Shown: positions 44,533 to 54,012, counted from the first letter of the stretch. The stretch is DNA of 64,000 nt from Clostridiaceae bacterium M8S5 (GCA_029227815.1 CP118523.1:3720001-3784000), one strand, 5' to 3'. Made by a program: numbers and translations. The notes: generated by a model not told the origin, from the letters alone.

Positions 44533-47500
44533 ATTGGTTAACTTCGCTAGCCCCTGGATCGTAATCTACAGGTGCAATATTAGCCAATGGAAATGCTTTG
44601 TTAAGCCCTTTTATCATTCCTTTTCCAGTTATGTGGTTTGGCAAACATGCGAAAGGTTGCAAACATAGTATATTGCTGACCCCTGAATCTATCAGCTCTA
44701 TCATCTCTGCTGTTAAAAACCATCCTTCACCTGTTTGATTCCCTAATGATAGGAATTTGGATGCTTTTTCACCTAGCTCCTGTATACTTACTGGAGGATG
44801 GAACCTTTTACTGTCACTCAAAACTTTTTTCATGTCTTTTCTAAAATACTCTATTACCTTTATTGCTATATTTCCTAAGACATTTTCCTTATAGCTTCCT
44901 GAAAGTATATCATATTTTATTTTGTTATCATATGCACAATACAGCAAGAAATCTGTTAAATCTGGCACTACTGCTTCTGCACCTTCTTTTTCTAATAACT
45001 CTACTAAGTTATTATTCGCGGTTGGATGATATTTTACTAGTATTTCTCCAACTACTCCTACCTTAGGTTTTATTATATTTTCGTCTATCTCAAGGTTATC
45101 AAAATCTCTTATCATATTTGTTATATTCTTTTTAAAATCTCTAAAACTACTATTTTGAATATGTTTTTTGCATTCATTTACCCAATATTCATATAGCTCA
45201 TTTGCTGACCCTTTAACTTTTTCATATGGTCTGACTTTATATAATACTCGCATCAGGATATCTCCATATATTAATCCCATCATCATATCCTTTAATATTG
45301 GAAGTGTTATCTTAAATCCTGGATTTTTTTCCATACCTACTGCATTTAACGATATTACTGGTACATGTTCAAGCCCAGCATCTTTTAGTGCCTTTCTTAT
45401 AAATCCTATATAGTTAGTTGCTCTACAACCTCCACCTGTTTGTGATATGAGAACCGATGTATTCTGCAAATCATATTTGCCAGATCCTAGAGCCTCCATT
45501 ATTTGACCTATTACTATTATTGAAGGATAACATGCATCGTTATTAACGTACTTTAACCCTTCGTCTATGCATTTTTTATCTACTGATGGTAATATCTCTG
45601 TTTTATACCCTGCTTTTTCAAATGCTGTTTCAAAAAATTGAAAATGTATTGGAGACATTTGGGGTGCTAATATTGTATGTGTCTTTCTCATAGCCTTGGT
45701 AAATATAACTTTGCTAGGATTTTTATATAACTCTTTTGGTACTATTCCTGCTTTATCCCTCTCATTTATGGCTGCTATTAAAGATCTAATCCTTATTCTC
45801 ACTGCTCCTAAATTGCTAATTTCATCTATTTTTAAAACTGTATAAATCTTCCCGTATCTATCTAGTATATCTTGAACTTGATCAGTAGTAACCGCATCTA
45901 ATCCACATCCAAACGAATTGAGCTGGATTAGTTCTATGTTTTCATTTTTGGCAACATATTGTGCTGCTGAGTATAACCTAGTATGATAAACCCACTGGTC
46001 AACAATTCTAAGAGGTCTCTCTACTTTATCTAAATGGCATATAGCATCTTCTGATAGTACTATGAATCCAAATGATTGTATGAGCTCTGGTATTCCATGA
46101 TTTATTTCAGGATCTATGTGATATGGTCTACCTGCTAAAACAATAGCTTTAATACCTTGTTGGTTTGATAAGGCTATAGCTTCTTCTCCTTTTTTCATTA
46201 CATCTTTCTTGAATCTATCTAATTCTTTATATGCTAATTCTAGTGCTCTTTTTACTTCTACTTCGTCAAGTTTCTCGCCTTTTAATTCATTTAAAAATCT
46301 CTTAACCATTTTCTTAGGACTATCAATTGGTAAAAACGGGTGATAATATGTTATCTGTTTATCATCTAGTGCATCAACATTCATATTTATAGTTTCTGGA
46401 TATGATGTTACAACTGGACAATTATAGTTATTATCAGCCTCACTGTCCTCTTTTAGATTATATGGTATACATGGGTAAAATATCTTCTTAATACCTTTAT
46501 TTAAAAGGCTCATTATATGACCATGTACTAATTTTGCAGGATAGCAAACTGACTCTGAAGGTATTGTATCCATTCCTTCTTCAAATATTTTTTTGTTTGA
46601 TCTTGGTGATAACACTACTCTATATCCAAGCTCTGTAAATAATGTATGCCAAAAAGGATAATCTTCATACATATTCATTACTCGTGGTATTCCTATCTGC
46701 CCTCTTTTTGCATCTTCTAATTTTAATGACTTATAATCAAATACTCTTTTGTATTTATAATCGTATAAATTCGGTAGTTCATTCTTTTTTGTTTCAATTC
46801 CTGCACCTCTTTCACATCTATTGCCAGATGTGTGCATTCTACCATCTGAAAATTTGTTTATAGTCAGTATACAATTGTTTCCACATAGTCCACAACGCTT
46901 TATTGTTGTATTAACTTTGAAGTCATTTATTTCATCTTCTTTTAATAAGCTAGTTTCGTAACCTTTCTTGTATCTTTCTCTAGCTATTAATGCGGCTCCA
47001 AATGCACCCATAATCCCCGCTATGTCAGGTCTTATCACTTCAGTTTGTATTATTTGCTCTATCGCTCTAAGCACTGCTTCATTATAAAATGTACCACCTT
47101 GGACTACTATTTTTTTGCCAAGATCTTCAGTTCTCTTTATTCTTATAACTTTAAACAATGCATTCTTTATTACTGATATTGATATACCTGCTGATATATC
47201 ACCTATCTCTGCTCCTTCTTTTTGTGCTTGCTTTACTCTTGAGTTCATAAATACTGTACATCTTGTACCCAAATCTACTGGTGCCTTTGAAGTAATCGCA
47301 CTCTTTGCAAACTCCTCTACTTGCATATTTAGTGATTTAGCAAATGTCTCTATAAACGAACCACACCCTGAAGAACATGCTTCATTTAACATGATAGATT
47401 CTATTACTCCATCTTTTATTTTAAGGCTTTTCATGTCTTGCCCACCTATATCTAATACAAACTCTACCCCTGGCAAGAAAAACTCTGCTGCTTTATAATG

Positions 47501-48706
47501 TGCTACTGTCTCTATTTCTCCTATATCAACCTTTAATGCTGATTTTATTAGATATTCTCCATAACCTGTAACTGTTGAATTAACTATCTTTATATCTTGG
47601 CTTAATCTCTTGTATAAATCCTTTACCGCATTTAATGTTGATTGTAACGGACTTCCCATATTACTACCATAGTATTCATATAGGATTTCCCCTTCTTCAC
47701 TTACTAAAGCAACTTTAGTTGTTGTTGAACCTGCATCTATTCCTAAAAAAGCATTTCCTTTATATGTTTTTATATCTGCTCTTTTTGCTTTGTGCTGTGA
47801 ATGTCTATTTTTAAATTCATCATAATCTTTTTGGTCTTTAAATAATGGTTTCATTTCATTATCTACGACAGTTTTCATGTGTATATTTGGTATCCTATCA
47901 TAGATACATTCAAAAGGCATTTCATGTTCTTTCTTAGATAATAGTGCTGCGCCTAATGCAACAAAATATTGAGAATCATCTGGTACTATGATGTCTTCTT
48001 CTTCCAGTTTTAACGTTTCAACAAATCTCTTTCTGAGTTCTGACATAAAATGTAAAGGCCCTCCTAAAAAAGCAACCTTCCCTTTTATGGGCTTTCCTTG
48101 AGCTAATCCACTTATTGTTTGATTTACTACCGCCTGTAATACCGATACTGCTATATCTTCTTTCGCTACACCTTCATTTAATAGCGGCTGTATATCTGTC
48201 TTTGCAAAAACTCCACATCTAGATGCTACTGGATATATGGTCTTATATTTTTTGGCAAGCTCATTTAATCCGTTTGCATTTGTTTGAAGCAGTGCAGCCA
48301 TCTGATCTATAAATGCTCCCGTTCCCCCTGCACACGTTCCATTCATTCTTTGCTCTACTGATTCTCCTAAATATGTGATTTTTGCATCTTCTCCTCCAAG
48401 CTCTATTGCTACATCTGTGTCTGGGGCTATTTTTTCTACTGTATTTGTACACGCTATTACTTCTTGAATAAATGGAATTTCAAGTTTATTTGATATGTCT
48501 AATCCGCCCGATCCTGTAATCATTATAGTAACTGAATTTTTAAGCAATAAGTTTTTACAGTCTTCGAACATGTCTACCACTGTCTTTTTTATATCAGAAA
48601 AATGTCTTTTGTATTTTTTGTATAAAACATTTAACTTTTTATCAACTACTATCATCTTTACTGTAGTGGAACCTACATCTAATCCTATATTCAATAGTTT
48701 TTTCAT
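44453..48706 (-). CDS. Giant 2-hydroxyacyl-CoA dehydratase/activase fusion protein
   Basis: A 1417-residue protein. Two tandem ASKHA activator domains of the BadF/BadG/HgdC type ('[18 protein letters not shown]' at about 5; '[21 protein letters not shown]' at about 320) each with Fe-S cysteine motifs ('[15 protein letters not shown]', '[17 protein letters not shown]'), a cysteine cluster 'CGLCGNNC', then DUF2229 and dehydratase-like domains ('[21 protein letters not shown]', '[17 protein letters not shown]'). Such fusions are annotated as acyl-CoA dehydratase activase-related proteins; ATP-driven electron injection is known for the activator family, but the substrate of the fusion is unknown. 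GAGGTG precedes the ATG. Confidence 0.88.
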   Translation of the reverse strand: MKKLLNIGLDVGSTTVKMIVVDKKLNVLYKKYKRHFSDIKKTVVDMFEDCKNLLLKNSVTIMITGSGGLDISNKLEIPFIQEVIACTNTVEKIAPDTDVAIELGGEDAKITYLGESVEQRMNGTCAGGTGAFIDQMAALLQTNANGLNELAKKYKTIYPVASRCGVFAKTDIQPLLNEGVAKEDIAVSVLQAVVNQTISGLAQGKPIKGKVAFLGGPLHFMSELRKRFVETLKLEEEDIIVPDDSQYFVALGAALLSKKEHEMPFECIYDRIPNIHMKTVVDNEMKPLFKDQKDYDEFKNRHSQHKAKRADIKTYKGNAFLGIDAGSTTTKVALVSEEGEILYEYYGSNMGSPLQSTLNAVKDLYKRLSQDIKIVNSTVTGYGEYLIKSALKVDIGEIETVAHYKAAEFFLPGVEFVLDIGGQDMKSLKIKDGVIESIMLNEACSSGCGSFIETFAKSLNMQVEEFAKSAITSKAPVDLGTRCTVFMNSRVKQAQKEGAEIGDISAGISISVIKNALFKVIRIKRTEDLGKKIVVQGGTFYNEAVLRAIEQIIQTEVIRPDIAGIMGAFGAALIARERYKKGYETSLLKEDEINDFKVNTTIKRCGLCGNNCILTINKFSDGRMHTSGNRCERGAGIETKKNELPNLYDYKYKRVFDYKSLKLEDAKRGQIGIPRVMNMYEDYPFWHTLFTELGYRVVLSPRSNKKIFEEGMDTIPSESVCYPAKLVHGHIMSLLNKGIKKIFYPCIPYNLKEDSEADNNYNCPVVTSYPETINMNVDALDDKQITYYHPFLPIDSPKKMVKRFLNELKGEKLDEVEVKRALELAYKELDRFKKDVMKKGEEAIALSNQQGIKAIVLAGRPYHIDPEINHGIPELIQSFGFIVLSEDAICHLDKVERPLRIVDQWVYHTRLYSAAQYVAKNENIELIQLNSFGCGLDAVTTDQVQDILDRYGKIYTVLKIDEISNLGAVRIRIRSLIAAINERDKAGIVPKELYKNPSKVIFTKAMRKTHTILAPQMSPIHFQFFETAFEKAGYKTEILPSVDKKCIDEGLKYVNNDACYPSIIVIGQIMEALGSGKYDLQNTSVLISQTGGGCRATNYIGFIRKALKDAGLEHVPVISLNAVGMEKNPGFKITLPILKDMMMGLIYGDILMRVLYKVRPYEKVKGSANELYEYWVNECKKHIQNSSFRDFKKNITNMIRDFDNLEIDENIIKPKVGVVGEILVKYHPTANNNLVELLEKEGAEAVVPDLTDFLLYCAYDNKIKYDILSGSYKENVLGNIAIKVIEYFRKDMKKVLSDSKRFHPPVSIQELGEKASKFLSLGNQTGEGWFLTAEMIELIDSGVSNILCLQPFACLPNHITGKGMIKGLNKAFPLANIAPVDYDPGASEVNQLNRIKLMLSVAFKNLNKPKLSYDTTK

Positions 48707-48760
48707 AATATTTTCACCTCTTTTGTTCTCATTATACTCAACATATTTTTCTCAAAATCC

Positions 48761-48801
48761 AAAGGGGCAACTCAAGTTATATTCTTGAGACAACCCCTTT
48801 T
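48761..48801. terminator. Terminator after PII-like gene 2
   Basis: AAAGGGGnAACTCAAG / CTTGAGnCnACCCCTTTT forms a long interrupted stem between the dehydratase start and the PII-like gene stop. Confidence 0.7.
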
Positions 48802-48908
48802 AATCTAATTAAAATATATTCATATTTATCTAAAAATATGCTATAATCTTCTGATGTATTGTAGATTTATTTCAGTAAGTATTTGGGTTTGTTGATTTTA
48901 TTATAATA

Positions 48909-49268
48909 CTATCCCTGTGCATCTTCAAGTTTAAATCCATCACACATCAAAACTGGTATTACAAATATAAAACCTAATCCTGGTTTATTATTCATATCTC
49001 CGAGCTTGTCTTTTAGTTTCTCAACAACTTTGTTTAACTTTTCTTCTTCTCTAATAACACTTATTATTGTTTTGTTGTAAGGTTTATTTCCTTCTAAAAT
49101 CATCCTCATATTTGAAAATAAAGCTCTGTTTACATCGTGCTCTAATAAGACTTTCCCCATACCCATACTATCTATAGTCGTAGCTCCTACTCCTAAATCG
49201 AAAAATATTTCATGTATCTCATCTAGCATATGTGTATCATTTAAAACTAAGAACAATGCATGCATCAT
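48909..49268 (-). CDS. PII-like (GlnB-fold) small protein 2
   Basis: A 118-119-residue paralogue of the protein at 30528, with 'MHALFLVLNDTHMLDEIHEI', 'GVGATTIDSMGMGKVLLEHD', 'GNKPYNKTIISVIREEEKLN' and 'GLGFIFVIPVLMCDGF'. The alternation of strands and helices suggests a PII-like fold. Two ATGs in a row follow AAGGAGGG; the second gives the same N terminus as the paralogue. No partner gene is adjacent. Confidence 0.65.
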   Translation of the reverse strand: MMHALFLVLNDTHMLDEIHEIFFDLGVGATTIDSMGMGKVLLEHDVNRALFSNMRMILEGNKPYNKTIISVIREEEKLNKVVEKLKDKLGDMNNKPGLGFIFVIPVLMCDGFKLEDAQG

Positions 49269-49409
49269 CTTTCTCCCTCCTTATTTGTTCTTGGTACAAT
49301 GAAACTTAGATTTTGATACAATTACTGTTAGTTCAATTATTCTTATAATTCTATATTTAGCATTATTTTTCCTGCATATGGTTTAAAAGTCTATGTTTTT
49401 TGCCTATAA

Positions 49410-49838
49410 TTATTTATCACCTATAATTTGAAATTTATCACCTTTCTATAATGTTTGGTTTATCTTAAATTTAGTTTAGAATCTATTCCTTTAACCATAC
49501 TTTCCATTGGACTTAAGCAATACATGTGACAAGGGCTTTCTACTTTAGCTAGCATAAGCACAAAGTTTACAAACCTCTGTCTCTGCTCTAAACCCATTTT
49601 CAAGTCTTTCTATTTTCCACTCTGCACAATTAAATATTTCAGCTAGTATATTAAACACATCTTCAGGCTTAGTCATCCCGGATTGCTGTGCTTGTATCTT
49701 TCCCATAGATATTTGAAGCTTTTTCTTGTGATTAATAACTTTATCTAACACTCCTTGTTTTGAATAATTATTAATCGAGTCAATCAATATTCCAATGTAC
49801 ATTTTTTCTAAATATTTTACCCTAGTTTCTAAATTCAT
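49410..49838 (-). pseudogene. Frameshifted gene of a small Cys-motif protein (ATC-hydrolase-like C terminus)
   Basis: The first frame (49545-49838, ATG after GAGGTGA) runs 'MNLETRVKYLEKMYIGI...' to 'ETEVCKLCAYAS' and stops. In a second frame it continues as 'LAKVESPCHMYCLSPMESM' to 'KLNLR', and in a third as 'KFKINQTL', stop, 'KGDKFQIIGDK'. Together these give the expected C-terminal pattern 'C-x2-C...SPCxxYCL...TLxxGDK' of a family resembling L-2-amino-thiazoline-4-carboxylate hydrolase-like proteins. Two frameshifts and an internal stop make it a pseudogene of about 140 codons. Confidence 0.7.
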
Positions 49839-49903
49839 AAAAATCACCTCTACTTTATTATTTACATTAATATTAGTGTAAGTGATTTTATATTTGTGAC
49901 CGT

Positions 49904-50126
49904 TTATAAAAATTTTTCCAAAAAATTCTTTTTTGTTAGTATTCTTTCAGAGTTCAATAAGAAATTAGCTTCACTTGTCAAGTTACGGATTTTGGCATAT
50001 TCTTCTTCAAGATTTAATGCCCTTTACATATCTTTAATCTTTTGTATCTTGAATCATTCTATTACATATAGCAGTCACCATTTTTCCGTATTTTATTGTT
50101 ATCTCTTCTAATGATACCGCTCCCAT
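49904..50126 (-). pseudogene. Remnant of a sigma-70-family (ECF-like) sigma factor gene
   Basis: ATG after AAGGATAG reads 'MGAVSLEEITIKYGKMVTAI' and 'CNRMIQDTKD' then stop, matching the start of short Clostridial sigma factors ('...YGRMVxxICRRMIQD'). After a break the minus strand continues in another frame as 'LNLEEEYAKIRNLTSEANFL' through 'KKNFLEKFL' and stop, which looks like the C-terminal part. Regions 2 and 4 are deleted. A decayed regulator. Confidence 0.55.
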
Positions 50127-50265
50127 AGTACTATCCTTTCTTATTCAAAATGAAACACATTTAGTAATACTTATACTACTACTTTTAACTAAAATAGTCA
50201 ATGTATAAATTTACATTTCGTATATATGTAAAAAATGGATATATTTAATATCTCCATTCTAGATT

Positions 50266-50369
50266 GATGACAGACTGTAGTTAAAATTGAGTAGCAGAGC
50301 TTACTTAGAGGTAAGTGAGCAACGGAAATTTTAACTACAGCGCAGAAATTGGGCTTTTTCTACAGTCTG
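50266..50369 (+). repeat. Interspersed palindromic repeat, copy B
   Basis: Perfect terminal inverted repeats CAGACTGTAG (50271-50280) and CTACAGTCTG (50360-50369). Inside are AAAATT / AATTTT and CTTAC / GTAAG inverted pairs around the core TTGAGTAGCAGAGCTTACTT. Ends next to a hairpin GGAGATATTT / AAATATCTCC. Shortest of three copies. Confidence 0.85.
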
Positions 50370-50370
50370 A

Positions 50371-50400
50371 AAAGGAGATATTTAAAAAAATATCTCCTTT
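50371..50400 (-). terminator. Hairpin after pyrI
   Basis: GGAGATATTT / AAATATCTCC (10 bp, A/T loop) lies 15 bases after the pyrI stop and directly adjoins repeat copy B. Confidence 0.6.
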
Positions 50401-50411
50401 CTACACACTAT

Positions 50412-50843
50412 CTAAATCTTATACTTAGTAAAATCATCACAATACTCACATTGATATTTTACATTTTTATCATCTACTAGTTTAAATGATGGTTGTATAT
50501 ACAAATCATTGTTGCTTATGCATCTAGGATTTGAACATTTAAATAATCCTTTAACGTTTTGTGGTACTCCAACCTTTCTTTTGCCTATCATTTTGCCGTC
50601 TTTTATTATATTAACAGTTATATCAGGATCTATCAATCCTAGTATATCTAAGTTTACATCTGTTCTATCTTGTATTTTTATTATATCTTTTCTTCCTAAT
50701 TTGCTACTCTCAACGTTCATTAAAAGCACTACTGGATAATCTACTTCTATGAGTTTCAATTTTTCAAATATTTTCAATCCATTGCCTGATTTTATGTGGT
50801 CTATTACTATACCATTCTTAATACTATTTACAGTCAACATCAT
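50412..50843 (-). CDS. pyrI: Aspartate carbamoyltransferase regulatory subunit
   Basis: A 143-residue regulatory chain: N-terminal nucleotide-binding domain ('NGIVIDHIKSGNGLKIFEKL') and C-terminal zinc domain with the four cysteines in 'CSNPRCISNND...YQCEYCDDF'. It confers allosteric control by CTP/ATP on PyrB. Its start overlaps the end of pyrB by about 20 bases (GGGGGTG precedes two adjacent ATGs), so the two are translationally coupled. Confidence 0.95.
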   Translation of the reverse strand: MMLTVNSIKNGIVIDHIKSGNGLKIFEKLKLIEVDYPVVLLMNVESSKLGRKDIIKIQDRTDVNLDILGLIDPDITVNIIKDGKMIGKRKVGVPQNVKGLFKCSNPRCISNNDLYIQPSFKLVDDKNVKYQCEYCDDFTKYKI

Positions 50844-51768
50844 CTAACACCCCCAAAAGATTTGCCATTAATGACATTCTAACATATACGCCACACTTAG
50901 CTTGATAAAAATATACTGCTCTTTTATCATCATCTACATCACAATATATCTCGTTTACTCTTGGTAATGGATGCATTATCAGCATATCTTCTTTTGCTGG
51001 TTGTATTTTGTTCTTTGTTAAGATATAACTATCTTTTAGTTTAACGTAGTCTTCTTCATTGAAGAATCTCTCTCTTTGTATTCTAGTCATGTACAATACA
51101 TCAACCTTTGATATTGCTTCGTCCAGATTATCTGTCTCAATTATTTCTACATTGTAGTTAGATACAACATATTCTTTGATGTAACTTGGTATCTTTAAAG
51201 CTTCTGGTGATACTAAGTAAAACGACATATTCTCATATCTTGCTAATGTTTTTAGTAATGAATGTACTGTTCTTCCATATTTCAAGTCTCCACATAACGC
51301 AACTTTTAAGTCTTTTATCTCACCTTTTAAGTTTTTGATTGTAAGTAAATCCGTTAACGTTTGTGTTGGATGCTGATGACCTCCATCTCCTCCGTTGATT
51401 ATAGGTACACTACTATACTGTGATGCTAGTTTTGGTGCTCCTTCTCTATTATGTCTCATAACTACAATATCTGAATAGGCATCCATTACTCTAACTGTAT
51501 CTGAAACACTTTCTCCTTTTGATGCTGAACTATTAGCTGCATCTGAAAAGCCAAGGACGCTACCTCCTAGTCTAAGCATAGCTGATTCAAAGCTTAATCT
51601 CGTACGTGTACTTGGTTCATAAAAACACGTTGCAAGAATTTTACCCTTACATACCTCTGAATACTTTCGAGTGTTTTTTTCCATATCTCGTGCAATTGTT
51701 AATATGTGGTCAATTTCTTCAAGAGAAAAATTAGATGGGTCTATCAAGTGTCTTCCTACTAAGTTCAT
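50824..51768 (-). CDS. pyrB: Aspartate carbamoyltransferase catalytic subunit
   Basis: A 314-residue transcarbamoylase, the first committed step of pyrimidine synthesis. Carbamoyl-phosphate motif 'EPSTRTRLSFESAMLRLGG', 'GGDGGHQHPTQTLTDLLTI' and the aspartate-site region 'MHPLPRVNEIYCDVDDD' are intact. The ATG follows AAGGGGGATTTTT; that ribosome binding site can be sequestered by an upstream hairpin. Preceded by a promoter and two PyrR-type elements. Confidence 0.96.
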   Translation of the reverse strand: MNLVGRHLIDPSNFSLEEIDHILTIARDMEKNTRKYSEVCKGKILATCFYEPSTRTRLSFESAMLRLGGSVLGFSDAANSSASKGESVSDTVRVMDAYSDIVVMRHNREGAPKLASQYSSVPIINGGDGGHQHPTQTLTDLLTIKNLKGEIKDLKVALCGDLKYGRTVHSLLKTLARYENMSFYLVSPEALKIPSYIKEYVVSNYNVEIIETDNLDEAISKVDVLYMTRIQRERFFNEEDYVKLKDSYILTKNKIQPAKEDMLIMHPLPRVNEIYCDVDDDKRAVYFYQAKCGVYVRMSLMANLLGVLDDVDCK

Positions 51769-51840
51769 AAAAATCCCCCTTATCGTTTTTGGTTGGGAGA
51801 ATATTCTCCCTTATTAGCCTCACAGGACTAATTTAAAGGT
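51769..51840 (-). promoter_or_regulatory. Second PyrR-binding element, overlapping the pyrB ribosome binding site
   Basis: Minus strand: PyrR-type loop 'TTAGTCCTGTGAGGCTAA' within a CCTT...AAGG stem, followed by GGGAGAAT-ATTCTCCC, then TCTCCC that can alternatively pair with GGGGGA of the pyrB Shine-Dalgarno site. No good T run follows, so this unit looks translational: PyrR binding would free TCTCCC to hide the ribosome binding site. Confidence 0.65.
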
Positions 51841-51859
51841 ACTGCTTATTATTTTGCAT

Positions 51860-51938
51860 AAAAAAACCTTCTCGCCCATTGACAAAAAGGTATAGTTATC
51901 CTATATACCTTAATAGCCTCACGGGACTACTTTAAAGG
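51860..51938 (-). promoter_or_regulatory. PyrR-type transcription attenuator of pyrBI
   Basis: Minus strand, in order: PyrR-binding anti-antiterminator 'GTAGTCCCGTGAGGCTAT' flanked by CCTTTAAA / TTAAGG (51938-51908); antiterminator AAGGTATA...TATACCTT (51911-51887); terminator CCTTTTTGTC-AATG-GGCGAGAAGG with seven Ts (51890-51860). The three overlap so that only alternating structures can form, as in PyrR-regulated pyr operons. Confidence 0.88.
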
Positions 51939-51951
51939 TTCTTTATATATG

Positions 51952-51980
51952 AGATTAACATACACTATTAGTTTTGTCAA
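51952..51980 (-). promoter_or_regulatory. Sigma-A-type promoter of pyrBI
   Basis: TTGACA, 17-base spacer, TAATCT on the minus strand, about ten bases before the first PyrR element. Confidence 0.75.
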
Positions 51981-52132
51981 TATGTTTATTTTGTTTAATT
52001 TTATTTGTTTTTATTCGTATTTTTACTCAATTGCTTTCTATTATTGTGATGTATGTAGCCCCTATTTCTTGACTTCTTATAACTAGTCCCTTATAATGTA
52101 TACACAAAAATAAAGAAAGGACTGACAACATA

Positions 52133-52789
52133 ATGAAGCATTATATTAAATTATTTGGTATTGTTTGTATATCTGTACTTATGGTTTTAACATTTTGTAG
52201 TACATGGGCAAGTTGTGATGTAATTGATGTTAAGCATTCAATTACTATCAAAGCTAGTGATTGCAACATTATAGTAACTGAATCTGATACCCTTAAATAC
52301 GATTATAACAACAACCTATTTGATGTAACTACAAAAAAGAATGATAATTCAAATGATACTATTGTCACAGTAAACCTAAAGAAAGATGCTAAGACTTCCT
52401 TTATAGACAAAGTTAAAGTTTATATACCCAAAAATGTAAGTAAAGTTAATATCGAAGGATCTAATGCAGGCATTTCTTTATGTAAAATATATGCTCCCTT
52501 AGATATCATCAATAATAATGGTGCTGTAAGTTTTTATTTACCAAAAGATTTATCTCATAGTATTAACTACACTAGTAATAAAGGCTCTGGTTCTTTATCT
52601 ATTTGTAAAAATGCAGATAATTATAGTCTAAAACTGGACAAAACAACTTCTGCTTTAACCGTTCCGTTTTCTGATTATAAATCAGTAGACTCTACTTACG
52701 AGCACGTCACTGGAAATGGACATGCTCAAATTAGTATAAATCTAACTAATAGCTCTTTTTCTATTAACCAAGAAAAGAAAGCTAAGTAA
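52133..52789 (+). CDS. Secreted or surface protein with beta-rich (DUF4097-like) domain
   Basis: A 218-residue exported protein: signal peptide 'YIKLFGIVCISVLMVLTFCSTWA' then a repetitive beta-strand region ('IKASDCNIIVTESDTLKYDY', 'VYIPKNVSKVNIEGSNAGISL', 'LDIINNNGAVSFYLPKDL') resembling DUF4097-type right-handed beta folds. Cysteines occur singly along the chain. ATG with AAAGGACTGACAACATA upstream. Monocistronic. Function unknown. Confidence 0.6.
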   Translation: MKHYIKLFGIVCISVLMVLTFCSTWASCDVIDVKHSITIKASDCNIIVTESDTLKYDYNNNLFDVTTKKNDNSNDTIVTVNLKKDAKTSFIDKVKVYIPKNVSKVNIEGSNAGISLCKIYAPLDIINNNGAVSFYLPKDLSHSINYTSNKGSGSLSICKNADNYSLKLDKTTSALTVPFSDYKSVDSTYEHVTGNGHAQISINLTNSSFSINQEKKAK

Positions 52790-52807
52790 TATACATAAAC
52801 TTAAAAA

Positions 52808-52827
52808 GGGATGCTTAAAAGCATCCC
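52808..52827 (-). terminator. Hairpin adjoining repeat copy C
   Basis: GGGATGC-TTTTAA-GCATCCC followed by five Ts on the minus strand. It ends transcripts from the methyltransferase gene that pass through repeat copy C, and could also serve the convergent gene at 52133. Confidence 0.7.
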
Positions 52828-52828
52828 T

Positions 52829-52950
52829 CAGACTGTAGGCAAAAGCCCAATTTCTGCGTTGCCCCAAAATTTCCGTTGCTCACTTACCTCTAAGTAAGCT
52901 CTGCTACTCAATTTTAACACGCCTTGAACTTATACTTTTTCTACAGTCTG
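52829..52950 (-). repeat. Interspersed palindromic repeat, copy C
   Basis: Perfect terminal repeats CAGACTGTAG and CTACAGTCTG, 122 bp. On the minus strand it carries the same core TTGAGTAGCAGAGCTTACTT and AGAGGTAAGTGAGCAACGG as copy B, plus an about 20-base segment (AAGTTCAAGG...) also found in copy A but missing from B. Confidence 0.85.
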
Positions 52951-52975
52951 CTATATATTGATGACAATATCTTCT

Positions 52976-53752
52976 TTATCTTTTACATGCCCAAAATATA
53001 GCCCTAGGAGAATCATCTGTATATTCATCTCCCTTTCTATTTCCATATAGGTGTATTATCCGAAAGCCATTTTTATTTAACCAATTCTTGACTTCATAGG
53101 TACTAACGGGGTGTTTTTGTTGAATAAATGAGTTCTTTATTATCTCTCCATTTTGTTTTGTAACTTTTACATTTCTTTTAAATCTTGCTAATCTTTTTTC
53201 TACATCATACCATATAGTATGAAATGTTGATTCAACTTTTGCTCCATCATTAGTTATACCACATAATGATTTCCTCTCTACACCTTTATCTTGCCAGCTT
53301 TTATCTAGCTTACCTTCCATATGGTTATTGTCAATGAAAACAAAACCACCCTCTTTTAAGCTGTGGTATGCTTTTATAATACATGCTTCTTGTTCTTCTT
53401 TTGTAGCTAGTTCATAAAAACAATTGCCTCCCAATATAACTAAATCGAATCCTTCCTGCCATTTGCTAGCCAGCACATCTTGCTTTACTAGTTTTATTTT
53501 GTCTTTTAACTGGTCATCTACTTTATCTTTAAATAATTGGAGCATTCCATCTGCTATATCTATCCCCATTATTGTATAGCCATCTCTTGCTAATGGTATT
53601 GATATTCTTCCAGTGCCACAGAAAGGCTCTAATATATTATTTATAGTTTCGTTTTTAATAAGCTTTCTTATTAATTCAACATCATCTATCCCCGTTTCCA
53701 TTTGATCATATATCTGTGCTACATATGTTCCTAAATTGTACATATTATTCAT
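52976..53752 (-). CDS. Class I SAM-dependent methyltransferase
   Basis: A 258-residue methyltransferase with motif I 'NNILEPFCGTGRISIPLARDGYTIMGIDIADGML' (about 35-68), post-I 'DVLASKWQEGFDLVILGGNCFY' and 'SLKEGGFVFIDNNH'. Resembles small-molecule methyltransferases of the ubiquinone/menaquinone type; substrate unknown. AGGAGG precedes ATG by six bases. A short upstream ORF and a 12-bp hairpin lie in the leader. Confidence 0.8.
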   Translation of the reverse strand: MNNMYNLGTYVAQIYDQMETGIDDVELIRKLIKNETINNILEPFCGTGRISIPLARDGYTIMGIDIADGMLQLFKDKVDDQLKDKIKLVKQDVLASKWQEGFDLVILGGNCFYELATKEEQEACIIKAYHSLKEGGFVFIDNNHMEGKLDKSWQDKGVERKSLCGITNDGAKVESTFHTIWYDVEKRLARFKRNVKVTKQNGEIIKNSFIQQKHPVSTYEVKNWLNKNGFRIIHLYGNRKGDEYTDDSPRAIFWACKR

Positions 53753-53768
53753 ACATATCCTCCTATAT

Positions 53769-53803
53769 AATAACTCATTAGGAAGACTTGTTAATGAGCT
53801 ATT
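53769..53803 (-). promoter_or_regulatory. Leader hairpin before the methyltransferase gene
   Basis: AATAGCTCATTA / TAATGAGTTATT, 12 bp with one G-U pair on the minus strand (a mismatch on the plus strand), 11-base loop. The loop contains TCTTCCT, complementary to AGGAGGA of the methyltransferase ribosome binding site. Confidence 0.5.
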
Positions 53804-53858
53804 ATGGTATTTTATTTTCTCCTTTATTTATGTTAATTTTAATTTTCTTGTTATCCAT
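53802..53858 (-). CDS. 18-codon leader ORF before the methyltransferase gene
   Basis: ATG five bases after GGAGGTGG reads 'MDNKKIKININKGENKIP' and stops exactly at the base of the leader hairpin. Strong ribosome binding site and placement suggest a leader peptide; no other support. Confidence 0.4.
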   Translation of the reverse strand: MDNKKIKININKGENKIP

Positions 53859-54012
53859 AATAACCACCTCCGAGATTTATTTCACTTCTATTATATCATT
53901 TATTTATAAACAATGTAATATAAAACATTTTTGTTCTGTGTTATCAATATACAAAAGACATATTAGTTAGTTGAAAATTTGATAAAAATTGTAATATAAT
54001 ATAATTTTTATT

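Noticed and set aside
44863..47498. Several plus-strand ORFs of 60-130 codons inside the giant dehydratase gene
   Set aside because: They are antisense shadows of a long, well-supported minus-strand coding region and lack ribosome binding sites.
53788..53970. 60-codon plus-strand ORF upstream of the RiPP cluster
   Set aside because: No ribosome binding site, antisense to the methyltransferase leader, low-complexity hydrophobic product; the minus strand explains the conserved structure better.
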